DNA from: Dactylosporangium siamense
Lineage (GTDB): Bacteria > Actinomycetota > Actinomycetes > Mycobacteriales > Micromonosporaceae
Length of the DNA: 64,000 bases
NCBI RefSeq assembly: GCF_016862795.1
Contig: NZ_BONQ01000129.1
Coordinates: 62,001-126,000 of the forward strand
Reading direction: 5' to 3'
The position numbers and the translations under genes are program-made. The notes below the pieces were generated by a model. It saw nothing but the letters and a program-made list of their open reading frames with translations. It searched no databases and was not told the origin of the DNA. Positions within the stretch are counted from its first letter, which is position 1. Each line of letters opens with the position of its first letter. Of this stretch, positions 40,968 through 49,927 are shown piece by piece.

Positions 40968-43900
40968 ATGGGCACCCGACTGCTGCGCCGACTTCGCAGT
41001 CCTGTCCTCGGATCGTTCGCGCTCGTCCTCACCGCCGGCCTCTGGGTCGCGCCCGCCGCCGCGGCCCCCGCCCAGGAGCCGGGCGTCACACTGCGGGTCT
41101 TCGACGTGCAGACACCCCTCAACGAGCTGTGCACCCTCAAGGCCGCGCAGACCCCGAACGTCGACAAGCTGATGCCCACCATCGACTGGACCTCGGTCAG
41201 CGACTTCGGCCAGGACAACTTCTTCGTCGCCCAGGTCCTCGGCAACGTCAACATCAGCGCCGCCGGCAGCTACACCTTCCGGCTCACCAGCGACGACGGG
41301 TCCCGGCTGCTGATCGACAACTCCACCGTCATCAACCACGACGGGTTGCACGGGCCGCTGCCCAAGGAGGGCACCGTCAGCCTGACCACCGGGCTGCACG
41401 CGCTGCGGATCGACCACTTCGAACGCGACGGCGGTCAGCAGATCACCCTGGAATGGAAGACCCCGGGCTCGTCCTCGTTCGTGCTGGTGCCCAACTCGGC
41501 GCTGAGCACCGACGCCGGGGTGGTGCGGGTGACCGCGCCGGGCCGCAAGGAGTGCGAGGGCGGCGCCGACTCGCCCGGCGACGGGCTGCCGCTCACCTCG
41601 GTCCACCCCAGCTACACGCTGACCGACCTGCGCCCGTCCGGCTTCGAGCCGCAGGTGACCGGCTTCGACTGGTTCCCCGACGGCCGCCTGGCCGTGGCCA
41701 CCTGGGGCGGCTCCCTGAACACCGCGGGCGAGGTGTGGATCCTGGGCAACGTCACCGGCGCCACCAGCGCCGCCCAGGTGACCCGGACCCGGGTCGCCAG
41801 CGGCCTGCAGGAGCCGATGGGCGTGAAGATCGTCGACGGGAAGATCTACGTCTCGGAGAAGTCCAGGCTCACCGAGCTCAACGACACCAACGGCGACGGC
41901 GTCACCGACCAGTACCGCACCGTCGCCACCTGGCCGTTCGGCGGCAACTTCCACGAGTTCGCGTTCGGCCTGCTGTACCAGGACGGGTTCTTCTACCTGA
42001 ACCTGTCGGTGTCCATCAACTACGGCGGCGCCACCACCGACCCGCAGCCGGCCCCGAACCGCGGCACCACCATCAAGATCGACCGCAACACCGGCGCGGT
42101 CACCTACGTCGCCGGCGGGCTGCGCACACCGCACGGCATCGGCTGGGGCCCGGAGAACAGCCTGCTCGTCACCGACAACCAGGGCGGCTGGCTGCCGTCG
42201 TCGAAACTGCTGCACATCAAGCAGGGCCGGTTCTTCAACCACTACATGAACCCGGCCGGCCCGTTCGACGGCACCGCGGTCACCCAGCCGGTGATCTGGT
42301 TGCCGCAGAACGAGATCGGCAACTCGCCCAGCACGCCGGTCCTGCTGACGCAGGGGACGTTCGCCGGGCAGCTGGCCATCGGTGACGTCACCTACGGCGG
42401 CCTGCAGCGGGCGTACCTGGAGAAGGTCAACGGCGAATACCAGGGCGCGCTGTTCCGCATGACGCAGGGCCTGGAGGCCGGGGTCTCCGAGGTCAGCCTG
42501 GGCCCGGACGGCGCCCTGTACACCGGCGGCCTGCACGGCGGCGGCAACTGGGGCCAGGACGGCAAGCTCAGCTACGGCCTGCAGAAGCTCACCCCCAACG
42601 GCACCAACACCTTCGACATCCTGGCGATGCGGGCGCAGTCCGGCGGGTTCGAGATCGAGTACACCAAGCCGGTGTCCGCGGAGACGGCGGCAGCCCTGGC
42701 CGGCAAGTACCGGGTCAAGCAGTGGCGATACGTGCCGACCGCGGCCTACGGCGGCCCGAAGGTCGACGAGGAGACCCTGACCGTCACCTCGGCGACGCTG
42801 TCGGCCGACGGCAAGAAGGTCACCCTCGCCATCGACGGGCTCAAGGCCGGCCGGGTCGTCTACGTCCGCTCGCCCCGGCCGTTCAGCTCCACCGACGGTC
42901 AGGCGCTGTGGAGCACCGAGGCCTGGTACACGCTCAACGCCATCCCCGGCGGCACCCAGCCGGCCGGCAACCTCGCCCTGAACAAGCCGGCCACCGCCGA
43001 CAGCTCCTGCGCCGCGTCCGAGGGCCCGGCCCAGGCGGTCAACGGCAGCGTCTCCGGCGGCAACGGTGACAAGTGGTGCTCCCTCGGTGCCGGCAAGTAC
43101 CTGCAGGTCGACCTCGGCGCGAGCTACAACGTCAACCGGTTCGTCGTGCAGCACGCCGGCGCCGGCGGCGAGAACACCGCCTGGAACACCCGCGACTTCA
43201 CCATCCAGACCAGCACCGACGGCACCAACTGGACGACCAGGACGACGGTGACGGCCAACACGGCCAGCACCACCACCCACGACATCACCGCAGTCGGGGC
43301 CCGCTACGTCCGGTTGAACGTCAGCACCCCGGCCAGCGACGGCAACCTCGCCGCCCGCATCTACGAGCTGGAGGTGTACGGCGCCGCCAGCACCGGAGGG
43401 GCCGGCACCATCACCGGCATCGGCGGCAAGTGCATCGATGTGAACAACTCCGGCACCGCCGACGGCACCAAGATCCAGCTGTGGACCTGCAACGGCACCG
43501 GCGCGCAACAGTGGACCCGCACCGGCGACACGTTCAGCGCCCTGGGCAAGTGCCTGGACGTGGACAACGGCGGCACCACCAACGGCACGCTCGTGCAGCT
43601 GTGGACGTGCAACGGCTCCGCCGCCCAGGTCTGGCAGCCACAGGCCAACGGCTCCATCCTCAACCCGCAGTCGGGCAAGGTCCTCGACGCCGCCGGCGTC
43701 AGCTCCGCCGACGGCACCCAGATCCACATCTGGGAGTTCGCCAACGGCGACAACCAGAAGTGGGTGTTCAACGGCGGCGCGGGCAGCACCCGGACCCAGC
43801 TGTTCGACGGCACCAACCTCAACAACTGGCAGCTGTCCGACGGCAGCGCCGCGACCTGGCCGGTCTCCGGCGGCTCGGCCGAGGTCCTCGGCGGCGACAT

Positions 43901-44369
43901 CCGCTCCAAGCAGTCCTTCGGCGACTTCAAACTCCACATCGAGTTCTGGCTGCCGAACCTGCCCGGCGACGTCACCGGACAGCAGCGCGCCAACAGCGGC
44001 ATCTACCTGCAGGACCGCTACGAGCTGCAGGTGCTGGACACCTACGGCAAGGCCACCCTCGCCAACAACGACTGCGCCGGCTTCTACCTCAAGCACGCGG
44101 CCACCAGCAACGCCGGCACCGCACCGGAGACCTGGCAGACCTACGAGATCACCTTCACCGCAGCCAGGTACAACGGCACCACCAAGACGGCCAACGCCCG
44201 CGCCACCGTCGTGTGGAACGGCGTGACCGTGCACAACAACGTCGAGCTCGACGGACCCACCGGAGCCGGGGCCGCCGAGGGCCCGACCGGCGGGCCGATC
44301 CGCCTGCAGGACCACGGCGACCCGGGCGCCAACGTCCGCTACCGCAACATCTGGATCGAACCCGCGTAA
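40968..44369 (+). CDS. secreted five-module PA14 / beta-propeller / CBM32 / ricin-B / DUF1080 protein
   Basis: A 1133-residue secreted enzyme, started at 40968 after AGGAGGAATC. Order: signal peptide (1-33); PA14 domain (about 38-190, SDDGSRLLIDNS); six-bladed propeller of the sorbosone-dehydrogenase/membrane-bound dehydrogenase type (about 210-560, GFDWFPDGRLAV..., GLRTPHGIGWGPENS); a C-terminal barrel wing; F5/8-type C (CBM32, about 665-805); ricin-B lectin (about 808-935); DUF1080/3-keto-disaccharide hydrolase domain (about 945-1133, NSGIYLQDRYELQVLDTYG). It probably oxidises or cleaves glycan material outside the cell. The combination of a propeller with DUF1080 suggests 3-keto-sugar chemistry, unproven. 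Confidence 0.85.
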   Translation: MGTRLLRRLRSPVLGSFALVLTAGLWVAPAAAAPAQEPGVTLRVFDVQTPLNELCTLKAAQTPNVDKLMPTIDWTSVSDFGQDNFFVAQVLGNVNISAAGSYTFRLTSDDGSRLLIDNSTVINHDGLHGPLPKEGTVSLTTGLHALRIDHFERDGGQQITLEWKTPGSSSFVLVPNSALSTDAGVVRVTAPGRKECEGGADSPGDGLPLTSVHPSYTLTDLRPSGFEPQVTGFDWFPDGRLAVATWGGSLNTAGEVWILGNVTGATSAAQVTRTRVASGLQEPMGVKIVDGKIYVSEKSRLTELNDTNGDGVTDQYRTVATWPFGGNFHEFAFGLLYQDGFFYLNLSVSINYGGATTDPQPAPNRGTTIKIDRNTGAVTYVAGGLRTPHGIGWGPENSLLVTDNQGGWLPSSKLLHIKQGRFFNHYMNPAGPFDGTAVTQPVIWLPQNEIGNSPSTPVLLTQGTFAGQLAIGDVTYGGLQRAYLEKVNGEYQGALFRMTQGLEAGVSEVSLGPDGALYTGGLHGGGNWGQDGKLSYGLQKLTPNGTNTFDILAMRAQSGGFEIEYTKPVSAETAAALAGKYRVKQWRYVPTAAYGGPKVDEETLTVTSATLSADGKKVTLAIDGLKAGRVVYVRSPRPFSSTDGQALWSTEAWYTLNAIPGGTQPAGNLALNKPATADSSCAASEGPAQAVNGSVSGGNGDKWCSLGAGKYLQVDLGASYNVNRFVVQHAGAGGENTAWNTRDFTIQTSTDGTNWTTRTTVTANTASTTTHDITAVGARYVRLNVSTPASDGNLAARIYELEVYGAASTGGAGTITGIGGKCIDVNNSGTADGTKIQLWTCNGTGAQQWTRTGDTFSALGKCLDVDNGGTTNGTLVQLWTCNGSAAQVWQPQANGSILNPQSGKVLDAAGVSSADGTQIHIWEFANGDNQKWVFNGGAGSTRTQLFDGTNLNNWQLSDGSAATWPVSGGSAEVLGGDIRSKQSFGDFKLHIEFWLPNLPGDVTGQQRANSGIYLQDRYELQVLDTYGKATLANNDCAGFYLKHAATSNAGTAPETWQTYEITFTAARYNGTTKTANARATVVWNGVTVHNNVELDGPTGAGAAEGPTGGPIRLQDHGDPGANVRYRNIWIEPA

Positions 44370-44383
44370 CCCGGCACCGCACG

Positions 44384-44420
44384 CCACCCCTGCGTCCCCG
44401 CCGGAGGAGCGCAGGGGTGG
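44384..44420 (+). terminator. hairpin terminator of the multidomain gene
   Basis: A perfect 11-bp stem, CCACCCCTGCG / CGCAGGGGTGG, with a 15-nt loop begins 14 bp after the stop. It lacks a clear T-run, as is common in actinomycetes. Confidence 0.7.
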
Positions 44421-44468
44421 CCGCGGAGATCCACTCAAGAGCGGCGCCCCACGACCGAATTGAACGCA

Positions 44469-46175
44469 GTGAGGAGGTGGGCCGCCGGGTACGTCGCCGT
44501 GAGCGTGGTGCTCATGGCCCTGATCGTCGCGGGCCCACCGGCGGCGGTGGTCGTCGCCGGGGTCCTGACCGGCCTGGTCGGCGTCGCCGCGATCGTCATC
44601 GGCGTCCGGGTGCACCGGCCGCGGCGGCCGGCGATCTGGCTGATCCTGGCCGGAGCCGTCGGGTGCACGTCGTTTCCGAAGATGCTGACCAGTGGCGCGG
44701 CCTTGCACGGCCCGACGATCCTGGTGTCGGTGCTGGGCAACCTCGGCTTCCTCGTCGCACCGCTGCTCCTGGCGCGGGTGCGCGGCGGCAAGGACCGCGA
44801 GGAGGCGTTCGACGGCTGGATCCTGGCCCTGTCCTTCGCGGTCGCCCTGCGGCAGTTCCTCCTCGCCGGGCAGCCGGACCAGGCGGTCGTGCCGCAACAG
44901 GTGGTGCTGGTGCTCACCGTGAGCGCCAGTGTGACCCTCGCGGCGTGCCTGCGCCTGGTCTTTCTCGCGCGACGGTCACCGAGCGCCTGGCTGCTGCTGC
45001 TCGGCTCCGTCGCCGGGCAGCTCATCGGCATCTCCCTCGCCATGACCAACAGTGGCATCATCGGTTCCGTCGTCGGCGCCGACGTCCTCGCCGGGCTCAG
45101 CCGCCTGCTGCTGGGCGCGGCCGCGCTCGCTCCGGGCATGGTCCGCATGACCGTGCCCGGCGACCGTCGCGGCGACCTGCCCTACGCCAGGGTCGTGCTG
45201 CTCGGCATCGCCCTGTCGCTGGCCATCGTCGGGGTGTTCATCCAGGCCGGCGGCGACCAGCTGACCTCCTTCGGCGGCCTTGGCGTGCTCAGCGTCGTCG
45301 TGCTGCTCATCGTCAGGGTGATCCAGCTGATCAACGGCCGGGAACGGGCCCGGCGCCTGCACGCCCTCGTGGCGCAGCTCGGCACGAGGGCACTGGCCGA
45401 GGACGACGAGCACCGGCTGCTGCAGTACATCGTCGAGCAGGTCAGGGTGGCAATGTCCGCCGAGGCCGTCGTGCTGCTCACCGACGACGAGCACGGGACA
45501 CCGCACCTCGCGACCGCTGACGGGTCCCCGGCCGGCTCCAGTGCGACGCTGACCGTGGCGCTGGCCGAGGGCGGCCGGCTGCAGATCCAGCGTTCCGGCC
45601 GACGGCGGCGCTTCTCCGTCGACGAACGCTTCAGCGCCGAGGCCGTCGGCGTCACCATCTCCAGCGCCCTGCGCCGCTACCGCTCCGAGGCGCAGGCCCG
45701 GTACGCCGCGATGCACGACCCCCTCACCGGCCTGCCGAACCGGGCCCAGTTCCTGGCCCGCCTGGACGCCGCGCTCGCCGGCGCCGGCGGCGGCTCGGTG
45801 GCCCTGCTGTTCGTCGACCTCAACCGGTTCAAGGACATCAACGACACCCTCGGCCACCGCGCCGGGGACGACCTGCTGGTCACGGCCGCGGAGCGGATGC
45901 GCGCGGAGGTGCCGGACGGCGGTTTCGTCGCCCGGCTGGCCGGCGACGAGTTCGTGGTGCTGGTGCAGGACCCGGCCGCCGCCGCACCCGCGGAGCAGGT
46001 CGCCCGGCGCCTCCGGGCGGTGCTGGACGAGCCGTTCGTGCTGACGGCCGGGGTGGCGCAGATCGGTGGCAGCGTCGGCGTGGCCGTCCACCGCGCGGGG
46101 GAGTCGACCGAGCAGCTGCTGCACCGCGCGGACCTCGCCATGTATCAACGCAAACGCGAGGCGTCGCGACGGTAG
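44469..46175 (+). CDS. membrane diguanylate cyclase (GGDEF domain)
   Basis: About 568 residues that make c-di-GMP from GTP. Eight to nine membrane helices fill residues 1-290, then a GAF-like cytosolic segment (about 300-395) and a GGDEF domain (about 405-568). The active-site loop reads LAGDEFVV; A-G-D-E-F variants are usually active. The metal/guanine motif is LFVDLNRFKDINDTLGHRAGDD. The start is uncertain: GTG 44469 or TTG 44460, both without a strong ribosome site. No EAL domain is attached. It is the only c-di-GMP gene in the window. Confidence 0.9.
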   Translation: MRRWAAGYVAVSVVLMALIVAGPPAAVVVAGVLTGLVGVAAIVIGVRVHRPRRPAIWLILAGAVGCTSFPKMLTSGAALHGPTILVSVLGNLGFLVAPLLLARVRGGKDREEAFDGWILALSFAVALRQFLLAGQPDQAVVPQQVVLVLTVSASVTLAACLRLVFLARRSPSAWLLLLGSVAGQLIGISLAMTNSGIIGSVVGADVLAGLSRLLLGAAALAPGMVRMTVPGDRRGDLPYARVVLLGIALSLAIVGVFIQAGGDQLTSFGGLGVLSVVVLLIVRVIQLINGRERARRLHALVAQLGTRALAEDDEHRLLQYIVEQVRVAMSAEAVVLLTDDEHGTPHLATADGSPAGSSATLTVALAEGGRLQIQRSGRRRRFSVDERFSAEAVGVTISSALRRYRSEAQARYAAMHDPLTGLPNRAQFLARLDAALAGAGGGSVALLFVDLNRFKDINDTLGHRAGDDLLVTAAERMRAEVPDGGFVARLAGDEFVVLVQDPAAAAPAEQVARRLRAVLDEPFVLTAGVAQIGGSVGVAVHRAGESTEQLLHRADLAMYQRKREASRR

Positions 46176-46232
46176 GGGCGGTATCGAAGTGGGGGTCGGA
46201 GCGAGGCCCGCCGCAGCCCGGCCATCCTAGGG

Positions 46233-47075
46233 TCACAGGTAGGGCTGGCTGGCGGCCTCGATCGCGGCGAGGCGCTGCCCGGCGGCCGGCCCGAGCCGGT
46301 CGATGAGCCCGGCGACGAGCGCTTCGAGCAGGGCGAGCGACGGCACGAAGCTGTCATACAGCGACGGCGAGTCGACCCGGCTGGGCAGCACCACGTCGGC
46401 GAGGCCGGAGATGGGCGACAGCCACCGGTCGGTGCACAGGATGATCCGCGCGCCCTGCTGGGTGACGGTGCGGGCGAGCTCCAGCGTGGGCTGCTCGTAG
46501 CGGCGGAAGTCGAACAGCACGAACAGGTCCCGGCGCCCGACGTCGACGAGGGCGTCGACCCGCTGCACCGGGCCGGTGGGGAGCATCCGGCTGTTGCCGC
46601 GGATCTGCATGAGGTGCAGGACGAGGTACTCGGCGAGCAGCGAGGAGAACCGGCCGCCGTGCGCGGTGACCCGCAGCTGCTGGTCGGCGATGAGCCGCAC
46701 GGCATGGTCGAGCTCGGCGTCGGGGAGTTCGGCGAGCGTCTCGGCGACGGCAGTCGGCAGCACGGCCGCGGCGCGGGCGAGCGGGCCGTCGGCCGGTTCG
46801 TCGGCGCTGTACGCCGACAGCGGCGAGGTCTCGCGTTCGGCGAGCTCGTCACGCAGGGCGCGTTGGAAGTCGGGGTAGCTGCCGAACCCGAGGCGGGTCA
46901 GGAACCGCAGGACGGTCGGGGCGCTGACCTTGGCCCGTTCGGCGAGGGTGGCGACCGTTTCGAGGCCGGCGGTCGGGTAGGCGGCGAGCAGCACACGGCC
47001 GACCCGGCGCTCGGCTGGGCTGCACTCGCCCAGCCGAGCCCGGATGATGCCCGCGACACCGACGGTCTGCGTCAT
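46233..47075 (-). CDS. RpiR/MurR family transcriptional regulator
   Basis: A 280-residue regulator with an N-terminal HTH_6 domain (ECSPAERRVGRVLLA..., TLAERAKVSAPTVLRFLTRLGFGSYPDFQRAL). The SIS domain (about 125-265; FDFRRYEQPTLELARTVTQQGA) normally binds phosphosugars or other small ligands. The actinobacterial variant with RYEQPT in the SIS domain is often found beside amino-acid or peptide catabolic genes. It lies 20 bp downstream of the first cyanophycinase-like gene on the same strand. It is the best local candidate to bind the TGTAAC-N4-GTTACA dyads at 48532 and 53912. Confidence 0.9.
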   Translation of the reverse strand: MTQTVGVAGIIRARLGECSPAERRVGRVLLAAYPTAGLETVATLAERAKVSAPTVLRFLTRLGFGSYPDFQRALRDELAERETSPLSAYSADEPADGPLARAAAVLPTAVAETLAELPDAELDHAVRLIADQQLRVTAHGGRFSSLLAEYLVLHLMQIRGNSRMLPTGPVQRVDALVDVGRRDLFVLFDFRRYEQPTLELARTVTQQGARIILCTDRWLSPISGLADVVLPSRVDSPSLYDSFVPSLALLEALVAGLIDRLGPAAGQRLAAIEAASQPYL

Positions 47076-47095
47076 GGGACCAGCGTAGACAACAC

Positions 47096-48502
47096 TCAGA
47101 TCGTGATCGTGCACGTGTAGTCGGCGGTGCCGCTGCCGCTGTAGGCCTCGACATCGAGGTACAGCGTCGCGGAGCCGCTGCCGGTGTTGGTGTAGGTGAC
47201 GGATTCGTCGGTGCCGGCGCCGTCGTTGACGGAGCGGGTCAGCGTGCTGCCGCCGCTGTTGAGCAGGTAGATGTCGGCGTCGTAGGCGCTGGGCACGGCG
47301 CAGGCCGCGGTGAGCGTGCGCCCGGCGGCGAGGGTGAGCTTGAAGTAGTCGCGGTCGCCGCTGGTGGCGAGGTCGCCGGTGACGGTCACCGGGACGGTGA
47401 CGGTGTTGGCGGCGCTGCGGCTGTTGTTCGGTTCCGTCTCGGTGACCTGGGACGGGTTGCCGCCTCCGCCGCCACCGCCGCCGCTGCAGTCGGTGACCGG
47501 GGTGCCGGAGTACAGGCTGCCGCTCGGGGTGCCGTTGGTGACGCTCTTGAGGTAGTAGCCGCAGGTGGGGCGGGTCTTGAAGTCGAACGTGCCGCCGGGG
47601 GTGACCCGCCAGATCTTGTAGTCGGAGTAGGTGAGGGACTGCCCGGCGGTGGCCCGCTCGGGGGTGTGGTCGCCGAGCACGATGTAGGCGTCCTGCCCGG
47701 CGAGGGTGGCCAGGCCGTTGCGGTCGATGACGAACGAGCCGCCCTCCTCGATGCCGACGCCCCACGCCTTCCCGGCGGTGGTGCGCCCATCGGCGATGGC
47801 GCGGGCGACGAAGGCCATGGTGCGGCCCATCCGGTCGCGGGTGACGAAGTGCGAGTCGTTGATGGTGTTGAGGTAGTTCGGCCAGCCGAACATGCCGGTG
47901 GTGAAGGTCATGGCGGCGCTGTACGGGTCGGCGAGCGCGGTCGCCGACGTGGCGCTGCCACCGCACGCGTCGTACACGATGTCGCTGTTGATGTGCAGGC
48001 CGGCGCTGCCGCCACCGCTGCCGCCGCCCTTGGCGACCACCGACTCGACGGAGGCCTCCAGCGCGGTGCCCTTCCAGGCCGCGTAGCGGCACTGGTCGCC
48101 GCCGGCGAAGTAGACGAACTCGGCGTTGCGGATGTCGGTGTTGACCTGGCTGTTGTTGCCGTCGGACGCGGCGGTGAGGGTGAGGGTGGTGCAGGAGTTG
48201 ACGCCGGTCAGGCCGATGATGGCATCGCATTCCGGGGTGGTGGAACCAGATCCGGCGATGACGACGACGTCGAGGGTGCCGGTGCCGCCGCGGATCGCGT
48301 TCAGCGCGGTGGTCATCGTGGCCGGCACGACCGCGCCGGAGCCGTTCATCACGAACGACGGGCCGCTCCAGGTGCCGCGGGTGACGTCGCTGGTGCTGCC
48401 CTGCCGGACTCGGGTGACCGATGCGTGTGCGGCGGTGGCGCCGAGGGGGACGAGGGCCGTGGTGGTCAGCAGTGCGGCTGTGCAGAGCCGGGCTAGATGC
48501 AT
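47096..48502 (-). CDS. secreted cyanophycinase-like S51 peptidase with PPC domain
   Basis: A 468-residue exported serine peptidase. The signal peptide ends AHA(S), and ATG 48502 follows GGAGGCGTC. The S51 fold shows FAGGDQCRY (about 132-140), nucleophile S166 in GGGSAGLH, and SHFVTRDRMGR, the equivalent of the DxHFxxRxRxGR segment of cyanophycinases. A glycine linker leads to a C-terminal PPC domain (TEPNNSRSAANTV..., about 370-468), a carrier domain of secreted peptidases. Cyanophycinases release beta-Asp-Arg dipeptides from cyanophycin; the substrate here is inferred. The GGGSAG motif deviates from the usual GTSAG. Confidence 0.82.
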   Translation of the reverse strand: MHLARLCTAALLTTTALVPLGATAAHASVTRVRQGSTSDVTRGTWSGPSFVMNGSGAVVPATMTTALNAIRGGTGTLDVVVIAGSGSTTPECDAIIGLTGVNSCTTLTLTAASDGNNSQVNTDIRNAEFVYFAGGDQCRYAAWKGTALEASVESVVAKGGGSGGGSAGLHINSDIVYDACGGSATSATALADPYSAAMTFTTGMFGWPNYLNTINDSHFVTRDRMGRTMAFVARAIADGRTTAGKAWGVGIEEGGSFVIDRNGLATLAGQDAYIVLGDHTPERATAGQSLTYSDYKIWRVTPGGTFDFKTRPTCGYYLKSVTNGTPSGSLYSGTPVTDCSGGGGGGGGNPSQVTETEPNNSRSAANTVTVPVTVTGDLATSGDRDYFKLTLAAGRTLTAACAVPSAYDADIYLLNSGGSTLTRSVNDGAGTDESVTYTNTGSGSATLYLDVEAYSGSGTADYTCTITI

Positions 48503-48531
48503 GACGCCTCCGGGAGGGTCGAGCGGTGGGG

Positions 48532-48547
48532 TGAAACGTACGTTACA
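48532..48547. promoter_or_regulatory. TGWAAC-N4-GTTACA operator, S51 divergent promoter
   Basis: TGAAAC-GTAC-GTTACA lies 30 bp upstream of the first S51 gene and about 104 bp before the second. It matches the perfect dyad at 53912-53927 except for one base, and both continue with AAGTT after GTTACAN. A further GTTACA half-site is at 48581-48586. This is the probable RpiR site. Confidence 0.65.
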
Positions 48548-48650
48548 TAAGTTCTTCGATTTGTTAAAGATGTGCTTGCTGTTACATCGGCGGTGATCGT
48601 AGGGTAGTGGCGCACGGTCCGCCCTCTCACGGTTCGTCGGAGGAGCAACC

Positions 48651-49877
48651 ATGCCCAGAAAACGCTTGCCGGCCGCGTTGGCCGGCGTCTGCATCGCTCT
48701 CGCGCTCTCGGTGCTGCCGGCGTCAGCGGCGTCCGCCCACCATCCGCAGGATGATGGCGGCAGCCTGGTGCTCGTCGGCGGCGGCCTGTCCGACGACAAC
48801 GCGGCGGTCTACGGCGACATCGTCCGCCTCGCCGGCGGGCCGGGGCGCGCCCGGATCGGGATCGTCACCGCGGCGTCCTCGACGCCGGCCGAGGACCCCG
48901 ACGCCGGTACACCCGACTGCAACAACAGCGTCTGCAACGGTGACTACTACGCGGCGCTGTTCGAGCGGTACGGCGCCCACGCCGAGTGGATCCCGATCGA
49001 CCTCGACCACGTGTCCGCGGCCGACGACCCGTCGGTCGTGGCGCAGGTGCGGGGGCTGACCGGGTTCTTCTTCGGCGGCGGCGACCAGTATCGGTACGTG
49101 ACCACCATGCGGCGGGCCGGCGGCACCGACTCCGCCGTGCTCGCGGCCATCAGAAGCCGGCTGCACGCCGGTGCGGTGGTCGCCGGCACCAGCGCCGGCG
49201 CGCAGATCCAGGCCGGCGCAGACATGCTCACCGGCGGCGAATCGTACGAAGGACTCCGCGACGGCAGCGCCGCGGGCTACTTCGACGACGCCAGCGTGCT
49301 GGGCTACCTGCCGGAGGGCGGCTTCGGCTTCTTCCGGGCCGGTCTGCTCGACACGCACTTCTCCACCCGTGGACGGCAGGGCCGCTCCATCCGGCTCGCC
49401 GCGGACACCCACCACAACCGGGTGTTCGGCCTCGACCAGGACACCGCACTCGAGGTGACCGGCGTGGGCACGCGGCGGGAGGCGATGCGGGTCATCGGCA
49501 CGAGCGGTGTGCACGTGCTCGACCTGCGGGCCGCGAAGGTGGACCGGCGCACCGCTGGATGGGCGATCCGCGACGTGCGGTGGACCCGGCTGACCGCCGG
49601 CGACACCTACGACGCCGGCCGCTGGCGGCCGGCCAGCACCAGACCGCGGTCCCACGGGACCGGGGGATGCCAGGTGGGCCCGTCCGAGGACGTGTTCGGC
49701 GAGGATGTGCTGCCGACGCTCGCCCTCGGGCTGGTCGCCGGGTGCCGGCGCACCTCGGGCCGCACCTACGAGACGGGGCCGGCCTTCACGGTCGAGTTGA
49801 CCAGGGGCCCCGGCTTCGCCGGATTCGGCACCGGTGACGCGGTCACGTTCACCGGCGTCTCGATCCGGATCAGCTGA
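48651..49877 (+). CDS. secreted cyanophycinase-like S51 peptidase
   Basis: A 408-residue exported peptidase. The signal peptide (1-29) ends SAASA, and GGAGGAGCAACC precedes the ATG. The core is closer to canonical cyanophycinase than the divergent paralogue: FFFGGGDQYRYV (about 139-150), GTSAGAQIQ with nucleophile S181, and DTHFSTRGRQGR near 244-255. The C-terminal extension (about 310-408) carries a Cys pair and is not a known module. Two secreted S51 enzymes side by side suggest cleavage of different ends or bonds of the same polymer. It ends in a strong bidirectional terminator before the M20 gene. Confidence 0.87.
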   Translation: MPRKRLPAALAGVCIALALSVLPASAASAHHPQDDGGSLVLVGGGLSDDNAAVYGDIVRLAGGPGRARIGIVTAASSTPAEDPDAGTPDCNNSVCNGDYYAALFERYGAHAEWIPIDLDHVSAADDPSVVAQVRGLTGFFFGGGDQYRYVTTMRRAGGTDSAVLAAIRSRLHAGAVVAGTSAGAQIQAGADMLTGGESYEGLRDGSAAGYFDDASVLGYLPEGGFGFFRAGLLDTHFSTRGRQGRSIRLAADTHHNRVFGLDQDTALEVTGVGTRREAMRVIGTSGVHVLDLRAAKVDRRTAGWAIRDVRWTRLTAGDTYDAGRWRPASTRPRSHGTGGCQVGPSEDVFGEDVLPTLALGLVAGCRRTSGRTYETGPAFTVELTRGPGFAGFGTGDAVTFTGVSIRIS

Positions 49878-49882
49878 AACAG

Positions 49883-49912
49883 CGAAGGGGCCCCGGTTTC
49901 CCGGGGCCCCTT
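49883..49912. terminator. strong bidirectional terminator
   Basis: GAAGGGGCCCCGG-TTTC-CCGGGGCCCCTTC is a perfect 13-bp stem with a four-base loop, between the convergent S51 and M20 genes. Confidence 0.9.
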
Positions 49913-49927
49913 CTCCAGGCCGTGCCG

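Noticed and set aside
40956-44897. A 1313-codon open frame on the minus strand
   Set aside because: It is antisense to the multidomain secreted enzyme and the cyclase gene start. Its composition is typical of a GC-rich shadow frame and no domain is visible.
44469-46175. Inactive GGDEF because the first Gly is Ala
   Set aside because: AGDEF loops are commonly active in diguanylate cyclases, and the other active-site residues are intact.
47096-48502. S51 protein as an intracellular dipeptidase E
   Set aside because: A clear signal peptide and a C-terminal PPC domain argue for secretion.
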